Source: an uncultured Bacilli bacterium
GTDB taxonomy: Bacteria > Bacillota_I > Bacilli_A > RF39 > UBA660
Length of the DNA stretch: 13,080 nucleotides
Assembly (NCBI GenBank): GCA_934148875.1
Contig: CAKPDJ010000039.1
Location: forward strand, 1-13,080
Direction: 5' to 3'
Position numbers and translations under genes: made by a program. Shown here piece after piece: positions 6,081 to 13,073 of this stretch; the first letter of the stretch is position 1, and each line of letters begins with the position of its first letter. The notes beneath the pieces are model-generated. The model did no database searches. It was not told where the DNA came from and saw nothing but the letters and a program-made list of their open reading frames with translations.

Positions 6081-8639
6081 TTGATAGAATTAAAGAATGT
6101 TTATAAAACTTATAAATCAAAAAAAAGTAAAAATACAAAAGCGTTAGATGGAGTCTCAGTAAGTTTTGATGATAAAGGTATGACTTTTATATTAGGAAAA
6201 AGTGGTTCTGGTAAATCGACTTTACTTAATGTATTAGGGGGACTTGATAAATATGATGATGGTGATATGTTAATACTTGGAAAAAGTAGTAAGGACTTTA
6301 CACAAGCAGATTTTGATTCTTATAGAAATACTTATGTAGGATTTATATTTCAAGAATTTAATATTTTGGAAGATTATGATGTATATGAAAATATTATTCT
6401 TGCATTACAACTTCAGCAAAAAGAAATAAATAAAAGTGAAATAGATGAATTATTAGATAGGTTAGAACTAACAGATTTAAAGAAAAGAAAAGTAAATGAG
6501 TTATCTGGTGGTCAAAAACAAAGAGTAGCAATAGCCCGTGCTTTAATAAAAAATCCAAAAATAATTTTAGCAGATGAACCAACAGGTAACTTAGATAGCA
6601 AAACAGGAAGTCAAGTAATGGAACTTTTAAAGGAAATTGCTAAAGAAAAATTAGTAGTTGTTGTATCTCATGATGAAGAATATGCTGAAAAATATGGAGA
6701 TAGAATTATTGAAATCAAAGATGGAAAAATTGTAAATGATTCTAAAGAAGTAAAAGAAAATAACAATTTAAAAAATACATATAAAACAATTAAATCTCAT
6801 CTTCCATTTAAAGAAAGTTTTAAACTAGGAATTGGTAGTTTAAAACATAAAAAAATTAAATTACTTTTTACAATTATACTTATAGTTGCTACACTAGGTT
6901 TCCTAAGTTGTACTGATACATTATCTAGTTATAATTTTAGTGTAGCCCATTCAAAATTATTAGCTGAGAAGAATGAACAGTTTATTCAAATAGAAAAAAA
7001 ACATATATTCAATAATGATAAGGACGACAGTTATATCAAATCAATGATTATTCCAATTGATGATGATTCTATAAAAAAGATTCAAAGTCAAGTAAATAAA
7101 GAAAATTATGATGTTTATAGATATAATGATGCATATTCTGGAGGAAGAATTAGTGAGTTGTTACGCATAAAAGATGATTCTATGTATTATTATAATTCAA
7201 ATGGTATTGAACTAGTTGTTACCTCTGATATATCAAAAATATTAAAAGAAAGTATAATAGGTAGAAATGCAACTAGTGATAATGAAATTGTTATTTCTAA
7301 TTATGTTGCTAATTTAATGATTCAAAAAGGTGTTGAAGTTCACGAAACTGTTACTAGTAATGAATTTAAGAAATCTAATATTTTTGAACCAAAAACTTAC
7401 GAAGATATTTTAAATACAAACTATAATTATTATTTTGGTTCATCAGAAAAAGTTAAAATTGTAGGTATTATTAATTATGATTTAAGTGCTGTAACTAATG
7501 ACTATACTAGTAATGTTCTTAATAAAATCTTTGTTAACGAAAATTTTATTACTAATCGAAGAACAGAAAAATTGAGTTCTTTAAGTAACTTTTATGAAAC
7601 TGAAATAGTAGTAGAAGGTCTTACACAAGATAGTGATGATGGCATGATGAATGGTAATAATTCTATAGCAGGTTTAGATCATCAAATAGAATATTTTGAT
7701 GGGACAAATTGGAAAACAACAAGTAGTCTAAAAGAAAACGAAGTGATTCTTAGCATTTATATGTTAAATTGCAATGATAATAGTTACTATGAAGACTTAA
7801 ATAGTTATACTAGTAACAACAATAGTTTTTATATGAATTATGAAGATTTAACAAAACGCTTTATTGCTAATTATATAAAAGAAAAGAATGTTATTGGTAA
7901 AAAGGTTGATTTAAAAATTAATTATAGTAATTATGATAGTAAAGATTTAGTTCAAGATTATAATAATCTTACTGTTATTGGAGTATATTATGAAGATAAC
8001 AATTGTAATGATAATAGTACGTGTTATTATAGTACTGATGCAAGTTATTTTTCATCTACTATAGTAGAAAAATATCAACAAAAGAAAGTTGAAAAATTTA
8101 GTATCTTATATCCTATGACTGATAAATCTGATTTTAAAAAGATTTCTAATTTATTTCCAATGGAATCAGAATTAACTATTAAATCAACTTATAGTGAGAA
8201 AATGTATTCAGAAAAATTGGTTTTTGATTCATTACAGAAAATAGCTTTTTATATAGGAATAGTTTTTTTAATATTTACAATCTTTTTAATTATTAATTTT
8301 ATGTTTAATAGTATAAGTTATCGTAAAAAAGAAATAGGAGTTCTTAGAGCTCTTGGTTCTAGAAGTAGAGATGTTATGAAAATCTTCTTATGGGAAGGAG
8401 TTTGTTTAGCTTTAATTTCAGGAACAATTGCCTCCATCTTACTTGTAATAGTATCAAATATTATGAATTCATTTGTTATGAGTTATCTAAGCGGTCTTTT
8501 AACTACACCATTTATAGTTGGTATTAGACAATTTGTGGTTATTTATTTATTGGTATTTAATGTTACAATGATTTCAAGTATTTTACCAATTCTTAAAATT
8601 TCTAAAATGAAACCAATTGATGCAATTTTAAATAAATAA
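6081..8639 (+). CDS. MacB-type ABC transporter, ATPase fused to FtsX-like permease
   Basis: 852 residues. The start is TTG 6081, 7 nt after SD AAGGAGTG (6066-6073). The N-terminal ATPase (about 1-225) has Walker A GKSGSGKST (39-47), Q-loop Gln91, signature LSGGQ (141-145), Walker B IILADE (161-166) and the switch His197. Then follow one membrane helix (about 259-277), a large extracytoplasmic domain (about 285-715) and three helices (about 721-742, 774-794, 817-837), with the FtsX-type cytoplasmic loop RKKEIGVLRALGSRSRDV (748-765) after helix 2. This is the four-helix MacB topology, in which ATP hydrolysis drives movements of the outer domain (mechanotransmission), not classic lumenal transport. 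The sequence does not show the substrate; antimicrobial-peptide, lipoprotein or toxin handling are typical in the superfamily. No two-component system sits beside it. It is flanked by decayed genes. Confidence 0.88.
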   Translation: MIELKNVYKTYKSKKSKNTKALDGVSVSFDDKGMTFILGKSGSGKSTLLNVLGGLDKYDDGDMLILGKSSKDFTQADFDSYRNTYVGFIFQEFNILEDYDVYENIILALQLQQKEINKSEIDELLDRLELTDLKKRKVNELSGGQKQRVAIARALIKNPKIILADEPTGNLDSKTGSQVMELLKEIAKEKLVVVVSHDEEYAEKYGDRIIEIKDGKIVNDSKEVKENNNLKNTYKTIKSHLPFKESFKLGIGSLKHKKIKLLFTIILIVATLGFLSCTDTLSSYNFSVAHSKLLAEKNEQFIQIEKKHIFNNDKDDSYIKSMIIPIDDDSIKKIQSQVNKENYDVYRYNDAYSGGRISELLRIKDDSMYYYNSNGIELVVTSDISKILKESIIGRNATSDNEIVISNYVANLMIQKGVEVHETVTSNEFKKSNIFEPKTYEDILNTNYNYYFGSSEKVKIVGIINYDLSAVTNDYTSNVLNKIFVNENFITNRRTEKLSSLSNFYETEIVVEGLTQDSDDGMMNGNNSIAGLDHQIEYFDGTNWKTTSSLKENEVILSIYMLNCNDNSYYEDLNSYTSNNNSFYMNYEDLTKRFIANYIKEKNVIGKKVDLKINYSNYDSKDLVQDYNNLTVIGVYYEDNNCNDNSTCYYSTDASYFSSTIVEKYQQKKVEKFSILYPMTDKSDFKKISNLFPMESELTIKSTYSEKMYSEKLVFDSLQKIAFYIGIVFLIFTIFLIINFMFNSISYRKKEIGVLRALGSRSRDVMKIFLWEGVCLALISGTIASILLVIVSNIMNSFVMSYLSGLLTTPFIVGIRQFVVIYLLVFNVTMISSILPILKISKMKPIDAILNK

Positions 8640-8680
8640 TTTTAAACTTAAGAGTTATTTTAAATATAAAAAAACAGTAA

Positions 8681-9004
8681 TTTGATACATTTGATAGACA
8701 TTATAATATAGTTACTTATTTATTATATTTTGGAAATTCAATTTCTGGTGTTGGTCAAGTAATAAAATTTAGGAGCATTAGATGCTGCATTTATAGCAAC
8801 TGATTCCAATATAAGTCCAACTAATTTAATAAATGGCTTAACCACTTTAAGTACAACAGTGAATTCATTTCCAATAGTTGGACAAACAATATCTAAATTC
8901 ATGTGACTGCAAATGCAACAGTAGGTATTATGAAGGAAAAATCATCAAGCGGAACTGAATCGCTAGTAACTAAGGCATCTGTAATAAATTCTACAAGATA
9001 CTAA
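8681..9004 (+). pseudogene. Gene remnant with two frameshifts, unrecognised
   Basis: Three frames in succession carry protein-like sequence. From 8681: HYNIVTYLLYFGNSISGVGQ up to about 8767. From about 8769, after a frame change: LGALDAAFIATDSNISPTNL followed by INGLTTLSTTVNSFPIVGQ, to TGA 8904-8906. From about 8906, after another change: TANATVGIMKEKSSSGTESL to TAA 9002-9004. Joined, they give about 105 residues with small-residue, Gly-rich hydrophobic segments (SGVGQ, PIVGQ) followed by a polar tail. No start codon with SD is visible, so the 5' part may also be missing. The composition could fit a fragment of a secreted, toxin-like or phage-type protein, but I recognise no family. A good terminator follows 5 nt after the last stop, supporting a once-real gene. 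Confidence 0.5.
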
Positions 9005-9008
9005 ATTG

Positions 9009-9036
9009 GAGTAAACATATAATGCTTACTCTTTTC
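9009..9036 (+). terminator. Terminator of the decayed gene
   Basis: GAGTAA (9009-9014) pairs with TTACTC (9026-9031). Inside, CAT/ATG extend the stem past one A/C mismatch, leaving a 3-nt loop. TTTTCT follows. Confidence 0.65.
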
Positions 9037-9222
9037 TATAATAAAACTGTCTGTATTTTTACACTTGCATAGTAACTATTTTATAACTAATTATTTTTAA
9101 AATTTAGTTGAATAGTAGGAATGTATTAAATCAATTTAAAACAAAGATTGATGAAATAATAAAAATACCATTAAGCTATTACATATAAAAATATAATATA
9201 CAAATTTAGATAGGAATAGACA

Positions 9223-9280
9223 AAAGGTTCAATGTCAATTAGTTTTTGACTCTACCAACACTAATTGACATTGAACCTTT
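9223..9280. repeat. Perfect 20-bp inverted repeat, possible insertion-sequence end or MITE
   Basis: AAAGGTTCAATGTCAATTAG (9223-9242) is the exact reverse complement of 9261-9280, with an 18-nt spacer containing TTGACTCTACCAACA. Read on the minus strand, the right arm plus spacer gives GGTTCAATGTCAATTAG then TGTTGGTAGAGTC, which resembles my recollection of ISL3-family terminal repeats (GGxTCTTTGTCA... TGTTGGTAGA). No U-tract follows, so a terminator is unlikely. No transposase and no obvious flanking direct repeat are seen. Confidence 0.6.
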
Positions 9281-9330
9281 ACATCTGATCTTGAAAATAG
9301 TACAAAAAAAGTTTTAAATAATTAAAAATA

Positions 9331-9339
9331 TGGTAAAAT
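9331..9339 (+). promoter_or_regulatory. Extended -10 promoter candidate of the RCC1-like gene
   Basis: TGGTAAAAT (9331-9339) is an extended -10. The region about 16-17 bp upstream is T-rich (TTTTAA, 9312-9317) with no good -35. Predicted start near 9346, about 20 nt before the ATG. Confidence 0.4.
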
Positions 9340-9366
9340 TAATAATAGAAAGGTAGTGTGATAAAG

Positions 9367-10665
9367 ATGAATCAAGAACAAAATAACTTTAATATGAATA
9401 CTTCTAATTCACAAGGTAATAATGGAATACCTAATAATCAACCATTAACTAATCAAAATTCAAATAATACTTTTACAGGTATTAATCAACAAATTAATAC
9501 TAATCAATCTCAAAATCAAATAAATATTCAACAACCTACACCACAACCTACTAATTACTATGAAGGTGGTATTAATAATAATCAAATTAAAAATACTAAA
9601 CAACCAAAGAAAACTAATATAGGTTTAATTATAGGAATTATAGTTTTAGTAGCAGCTATTGCAGGTGGAATATTATTATTTAATAATAAGAAGGGAAATA
9701 ACAGTTTAACAAACAACAATTCAACTGGTGACAGCATAGCAAAAATTGATATTGGAGTTGAGTATGTAGTTGCACTAACCAATTCTGGGAAGTACTACGC
9801 AATTGGTAAAAATTCTTACTCCTGGGTTAATAAAGGTGAAGATTTAAAAGAGCCAACTTTATTAGCAGAAAATGTAAAATCATTTACAAATGGTGGTAGA
9901 TTTTATATATCTAATGAAGGCGATCTATATATATCAGGAGTTAATGCCATTGAAGGAGGCATATACAAGGAATATAAAAAACTTGGTAGTAATATTAAAA
10001 AAGTATCAGGTAGTGATTTAGGACTAGTAGCCTTATCAAATGATGGAAAGCTATATGCATATGGATTAGAAGAATATAGTGGCTTCGGAAAAAAATATAC
10101 TGAACTAACACTAATAGATGATATTTCTAATGTAACTGACGTATATAAAGGTATATCTACATTCTTTTACTTGACTGATAAAAATGAACTATATGGTAAA
10201 TACACGGGAAGTAATGCTCCTTTTGAAAAAATTCTTGATAATGTTGATCATTGTACCTTAAATTCAGCTACAACAAAAGATGGAAAAATTTATGCTATTA
10301 ATTATAGCTCTGATGAAAAGAGAGTAATAGCAAAATTAATAGATGGAGCTGATGGTATTATTGATAATTGGAATAAATTATATTTTACACAAAACAATAT
10401 AATATTAGATGATTCAAATTATAAATATGAAACCTATAGATATTATTATCCTAAAGATGTTAAAACAATGCTTTTCATGAATGATAAAAACAAAAATAGT
10501 AAGGGTGTAATGAAGTTTATATATTTAACTAAAAATAATAAATTATCATTACAATACATAGAATATGAAGAGCATAATTATAAAAATAAGTTAAATGAAA
10601 AAACTGAAACATTAGATTACAACATTGAAAGTCTTTCAAAAATTCAGGATTTTTTATCTAATTAA
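9367..10665 (+). CDS. Membrane protein with Gln/Asn-rich head and RCC1-like repeat ectodomain
   Basis: 432 residues from ATG 9367; an in-frame GTG at 9358 is only 4 nt from the SD AAGG (9350-9353) and so is less likely. Residues 1-75 are a low-complexity head dominated by Asn, Gln and Thr. A single membrane helix follows (about 84-105; KQPKK before it and NKKG after it), probably with the head in the cytoplasm. The ectodomain (about 125-340) has repeats of the RCC1 type: IAKIDIGVEYVVALTNSGKY then YAIGKNS; VKSFTNGGRFYISNEGDLY; IKKVSGSDLGLVALSNDGKL then YAYG; VTDVYKGISTFFYLTDKNEL. Each has a 'G-x-x-x-hydrophobic-x-L-x-x-x-G-x-x-Y-x-x-G' rhythm that forms beta-propeller blades. The role is unknown; an extracellular binding scaffold is the likeliest inference. 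A strong terminator follows. Confidence 0.7.
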   Translation: MNQEQNNFNMNTSNSQGNNGIPNNQPLTNQNSNNTFTGINQQINTNQSQNQINIQQPTPQPTNYYEGGINNNQIKNTKQPKKTNIGLIIGIIVLVAAIAGGILLFNNKKGNNSLTNNNSTGDSIAKIDIGVEYVVALTNSGKYYAIGKNSYSWVNKGEDLKEPTLLAENVKSFTNGGRFYISNEGDLYISGVNAIEGGIYKEYKKLGSNIKKVSGSDLGLVALSNDGKLYAYGLEEYSGFGKKYTELTLIDDISNVTDVYKGISTFFYLTDKNELYGKYTGSNAPFEKILDNVDHCTLNSATTKDGKIYAINYSSDEKRVIAKLIDGADGIIDNWNKLYFTQNNIILDDSNYKYETYRYYYPKDVKTMLFMNDKNKNSKGVMKFIYLTKNNKLSLQYIEYEEHNYKNKLNEKTETLDYNIESLSKIQDFLSN

Positions 10666-10690
10666 ATCAGTGAAAAATTAATAATTACTA

Positions 10691-10734
10691 AAAACAAGTC
10701 TAGTATACAAAAGATTACTAGACTTGTTTTGTTT
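10691..10734 (+). terminator. Strong hairpin terminator after the RCC1-like gene
   Basis: AAAACAAGTCTAGTA (10691-10705) and its exact complement (10716-10730) form a 15-bp perfect stem with a 10-nt loop. The stem ends in TTTT and continues GTTT. Confidence 0.8.
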
Positions 10735-10823
10735 ACATAAAAGATAAATTTAATATAAGATTTTGATTTATAAAAAAATTATTAAATTCTAATGTGAGTA
10801 TGTGAATATTTTAATATTTATTA

Positions 10824-10829
10824 TATAAT
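10824..10829 (+). promoter_or_regulatory. Candidate -10 of the HD-domain gene
   Basis: A perfect TATAAT with no recognisable -35 at 17-18 bp. It lies 10 nt before the SD GGAGG (10839-10843), so the transcript would have a leader of about 13 nt. Confidence 0.35.
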
Positions 10830-10848
10830 TAAACTATTGGAGGATCTT

Positions 10849-11634
10849 ATGATTGATTTTAGAAAAGCGCAAGAGTATTTTAAAAAATATTTGAGTAGTT
10901 ATGACCTAAATGATGGAATGATACAATTAAAGATAAAGCATACTTATGGTGTGGTTTCATTAAGTGAATATATTGCGAAAGATTTAAACTTATCAGAAGA
11001 AGATGTGGATTTGGCTAAATTAATTGCTTTATTACATGATATTGCTAGATTTGAACAAGCAAAAAAATATGGAGATTATAGAGATTATAAGAATGTAGAT
11101 CATGCAGATTTGGCGGTTAAAATATTATTTGAAGATAATTTGATAAGAAATTTCATTGAAGAAGATATATATGATTCAATTATATTGAAATCAATAAAAA
11201 ACCATAATAAGTTACAAATAGAAAAAGGACTTAGTGAAAGAGAATTATTGCATGCTAAAATTATTAGAGATGCTGATAAAACCGATAATTTCAGAGTAAA
11301 AGCATCTGATAGATTTGAAGATATATTTAATTCTTCAAAGGAAAGATTAGAAAACGATATAATAACAGAAAAAATTTATAATGATTTTATGAGTAATAGA
11401 ATAATTATAAGCAAAGAAAGAAAAACAGACATGGATTGTTGGATATCATATATAGCATTTATTTTTGATTATAATTTTTTATCTGGTCTAAAATATATTA
11501 AAGAAAAAAATTATATAAATATTCTTGTAGATAGAATTGATTATAAAATTAGTGATACCAAAAACAAAATGGAAGAAATTAGAAAACATGCTATCAATTA
11601 TATAGATGGTAAGTTAAATACAGATAGTTTATAA
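10849..11634 (+). CDS. HD-domain metal-dependent phosphohydrolase
   Basis: 261 residues from ATG 10849, 5 nt after SD GGAGG; an upstream in-frame TTG at 10837 overlaps that SD and is rejected. The HD superfamily metal site is complete: His31 (KHTYGV), His63-Asp64 (LLHDIARFEQ), His85 (NVDHADLAV), His119 (IKNHNKL) and Asp141/Asp143 (IIRDADKTDNFRV). The wholly helical, soluble protein has no signal or membrane segment, so it acts in the cytoplasm. The family hydrolyses phosphoester bonds of nucleotides or cyclic nucleotides; the exact substrate cannot be read here. No synthetase or RelA-type domain accompanies it. The lipoprotein gene starts 41 nt after it without an intervening terminator, so they may share a transcript. 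Confidence 0.8.
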   Translation: MIDFRKAQEYFKKYLSSYDLNDGMIQLKIKHTYGVVSLSEYIAKDLNLSEEDVDLAKLIALLHDIARFEQAKKYGDYRDYKNVDHADLAVKILFEDNLIRNFIEEDIYDSIILKSIKNHNKLQIEKGLSERELLHAKIIRDADKTDNFRVKASDRFEDIFNSSKERLENDIITEKIYNDFMSNRIIISKERKTDMDCWISYIAFIFDYNFLSGLKYIKEKNYINILVDRIDYKISDTKNKMEEIRKHAINYIDGKLNTDSL

Positions 11635-11675
11635 AATGATAAATAATTAGTAATTGTCAGAATGGAGGAATGAAT

Positions 11676-12236
11676 ATGAAAAAAATAATACTAACTATTT
11701 TAGTATGCACGGGTATAATTTTAGGTTTAACTGGCTGTAGCAAATCTGATCTAGAAGAAAATAAAAAAGATTTACAAGAAACTCAAGAAAAATATGGTTG
11801 GGTTGAAAAAGAAACTGTTGATGTCTTAGTTGCTAAATTTAATACAGAAGTAGTTGATAATAGTTCATTAAATGCAGCATCAACTGATTACCTAACTGAA
11901 AGCAATAATCAATATTGGTATGGATTAATTGAGGGAGTTTATTTAGTAGTTGTTCCAGAAAAATATACAGGAGATAAAACAACTGAAATTGTAGATTATA
12001 TGCTTTTATATGTAGATAAAACTAGTAAATATGAATCAGATGCTTTTTCTTATATCAAACATTTAATTAAAGCAAATAATAGTCAAATTACTGATTCAGA
12101 AATTGATAAATTATTAAAAGAGGCAAGGACAAAATCTAACTCTGGTAAAACATCAAATAATGGAAAAGGTATTTCAATTGGTTATGCAGAAAAAGATGAA
12201 GCATATCAATATCAAGTTTTAAGATTATATAAGTAA
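11676..12236 (+). CDS. Small lipoprotein of unknown function
   Basis: 186 residues from ATG 11676. An ATG at 11670 is only 1 nt from the SD GGAGG (11664-11668), whereas 11676 is at the ideal 7 nt. The signal peptide is residues 1-20, with lipobox LTGC and acylated Cys21, so the mature protein is anchored to the outer face of the membrane. A helical, charged segment (22-45) follows, then a mixed domain with YWYGLIEGVYLVVVPEKYTG (residues about 87-106) and a Ser/Asn-rich piece near 151-160. I recognise no enzyme motif. Confidence 0.75.
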   Translation: MKKIILTILVCTGIILGLTGCSKSDLEENKKDLQETQEKYGWVEKETVDVLVAKFNTEVVDNSSLNAASTDYLTESNNQYWYGLIEGVYLVVVPEKYTGDKTTEIVDYMLLYVDKTSKYESDAFSYIKHLIKANNSQITDSEIDKLLKEARTKSNSGKTSNNGKGISIGYAEKDEAYQYQVLRLYK

Positions 12237-12301
12237 TTATAAATTAAACTACATTTAAAATTATATTTTTGTAATTAGTTAAAAAATAGTAATTTATTAA
12301 A

Positions 12302-12367
12302 ATGTTAAAATCAAGTGCAAAGATTCCACTTTTAATAGGTGGCATGCAATACATCAATAATTTATAA
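12302..12367 (+). other. 21-codon open frame upstream of the XRE regulator
   Basis: ATG 12302 to TAA 12365 reads MLKSSAKIPLLIGGMQYINN plus L. It has no SD, so translation is doubtful. It could be a short leader peptide or a scrap of an older gene. TGTTAAAAT (12303-12311) overlaps it as a possible extended -10 for the downstream regulator. Confidence 0.2.
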
Positions 12368-12387
12368 TTTTATTGGAGGTGAGAAAA

Positions 12388-12741
12388 GTGGAATTACAAA
12401 ATATAATACTTCAAAAAAGAAAAGAAAAAAATATGACACAAGAGCAACTTGCTGAAAAGTTGGATGTTGCAAGGCAAACCGTTTCTAAATGGGAAACAGG
12501 AGAAACAATTCCTGATATTGATAGTTTAAAAAAATTAGCAATTTTATTAGAATTTTCTATTGATAATGCACTTGGAATTGAAATAGATAATGATAATGAT
12601 GATAAAATGGAATGGTTAATTATCGGAGGTTTTATTATAGGAAATTCATTAGGACTCGTTTTTAATAGTCTCATATTGGGTTATGTCTTTGCTATGATTG
12701 GCTTTGGATTAAGTTTAATATTAAAAGTATTTAAAAAGTAA
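12388..12741 (+). CDS. XRE-family regulator with C-terminal membrane helices
   Basis: 117 residues from GTG 12388, which has a very strong SD (GGAGGTGA, 12375-12382) 5 nt away; the longer reading from TTG 12373 begins inside that SD. Residues 4-60 are a Cro/CI-type helix-turn-helix (ILQKRKEKNMTQEQLAEKLD, then VARQTVSKWETGETIPDI with the recognition helix). An acidic linker (63-73) leads to two hydrophobic stretches (about 75-94 and 96-113) that should form a helical hairpin in the membrane, ending in KVFKK. This tethers a DNA-binding domain to the membrane, a common layout in Firmicutes. A 59-residue membrane protein follows 55 nt later and is probably cotranscribed and functionally linked. 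Confidence 0.85.
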   Translation: MELQNIILQKRKEKNMTQEQLAEKLDVARQTVSKWETGETIPDIDSLKKLAILLEFSIDNALGIEIDNDNDDKMEWLIIGGFIIGNSLGLVFNSLILGYVFAMIGFGLSLILKVFKK

Positions 12742-12747
12742 TGCTAA

Positions 12748-12771
12748 TTAATAAGTTTAATGGCTTATTAA
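12748..12771. repeat. 8-bp inverted repeat between the XRE gene and the small membrane gene
   Basis: TTAATAAG (12748-12755) and CTTATTAA (12764-12771) around an 8-nt loop. No U-tract follows. It could be a weak attenuator, a transcript-processing hairpin or an operator for the adjacent regulator, or chance in AT-rich DNA. Confidence 0.35.
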
Positions 12772-12796
12772 AATAATTTATATTTGGAGAAAAAAT

Positions 12797-12976
12797 ATGA
12801 AAAAATGGATGAAATATTTAATAAATACGATTATTTTTTGTATTATATATATGATAGTAGAGTATCTATTAACCAAAAATATAAATTGGAAAATGATTAT
12901 TGCTTCAACAATAATATATTCTATCCTTTATACAGCAACCGATTTAATTTCTAATAAATTAACATCAAAAGAATAA
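12797..12976 (+). CDS. 59-residue two-helix membrane protein
   Basis: ATG 12797 to TAA 12974-12976, with GGAG (12785-12788) 8 nt upstream. The protein starts MKKWMKYLINTIIFCIIYMI and has two hydrophobic helices (about residues 7-25 and 32-48) joined by a short TKNINWK loop, ending in a polar NKLTSKE tail. No family is recognised. Position right behind a membrane-bound XRE regulator suggests a partner or co-regulated membrane protein; this is inference from context. Confidence 0.65.
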   Translation: MKKWMKYLINTIIFCIIYMIVEYLLTKNINWKMIIASTIIYSILYTATDLISNKLTSKE

Positions 12977-13042
12977 ATTATAGTTTTGAAGTTTGTTAGA
13001 AAGATAGTAATTTAATAATTTAAAAAATTTCATTAAAAGATA

Positions 13043-13073
13043 TTGACTCTCCCCTTAGAGTAGGTTGTATAAA
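13043..13073 (+). promoter_or_regulatory. MerR-family (BmrR/Mta-type) promoter and operator
   Basis: TTGACT (13043-13048) and TATAAA (13068-13073) are separated by 19 bp, the overlong spacing that MerR-family activators correct by untwisting DNA. Inside lies the dyad ACTCT-6 nt-AGAGT (13046-13061). The sequence GACTCTCCCCTTAGAGTAGG closely resembles the operators of drug-sensing MerR proteins such as BmrR and Mta. The regulated gene, likely the regulator itself or an efflux gene, starts beyond the window edge. Confidence 0.75.

Larger units (their letters stand above)
8640..9357. other. 718-bp stretch without an intact gene
   Basis: Holds a gene remnant with two frame changes (8681-9004), its still-intact terminator (9009-9036), an AT-rich spacer and a perfect 20-bp inverted repeat (9223-9280), then the promoter of the next gene. 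Within the spacer, frame 9108-9188 is open for 26 codons (it reads NSRNVLNQFKTKIDEIIK) but has no SD; it may be another scrap of coding DNA. Confidence 0.6.

Noticed and set aside
9243..9260. TTGACTCTACC in the loop of the inverted repeat, similar to the MerR-type site at the right edge
   Set aside because: There is no second dyad half and no -10 at 19 bp; the likeness is limited to the first eight bases and is probably chance.
9582..9782. Minus-strand frame opposite the RCC1-like gene's membrane helix
   Set aside because: Hydrophobic mirror of the helix-coding region, no SD.
12239..12270. Possible terminator after the lipoprotein gene
   Set aside because: ATAAATTAAA and TTTAAAATTAT pair only with a bulge and are all A/T; the T-run is short. 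Not distinguishable from AT-rich background.
12313..12342. Alternative small hairpins (AAGTG/CACTT and CCAC/GTGG) upstream of the XRE gene, considered as an attenuator
   Set aside because: Stems of 4-5 bp only; no conserved leader or U-tract to support a switch.
12411..12674. Minus-strand 87-codon frame opposite the XRE regulator
   Set aside because: Antisense shadow of a recognised HTH gene with no RBS.
399..12741. Alternative genetic code (UGA = Trp)
   Set aside because: All Trp codons are TGG and all intact genes are uninterrupted under the standard code. Reading the TGA codons in the decayed genes as Trp does not restore the frames.
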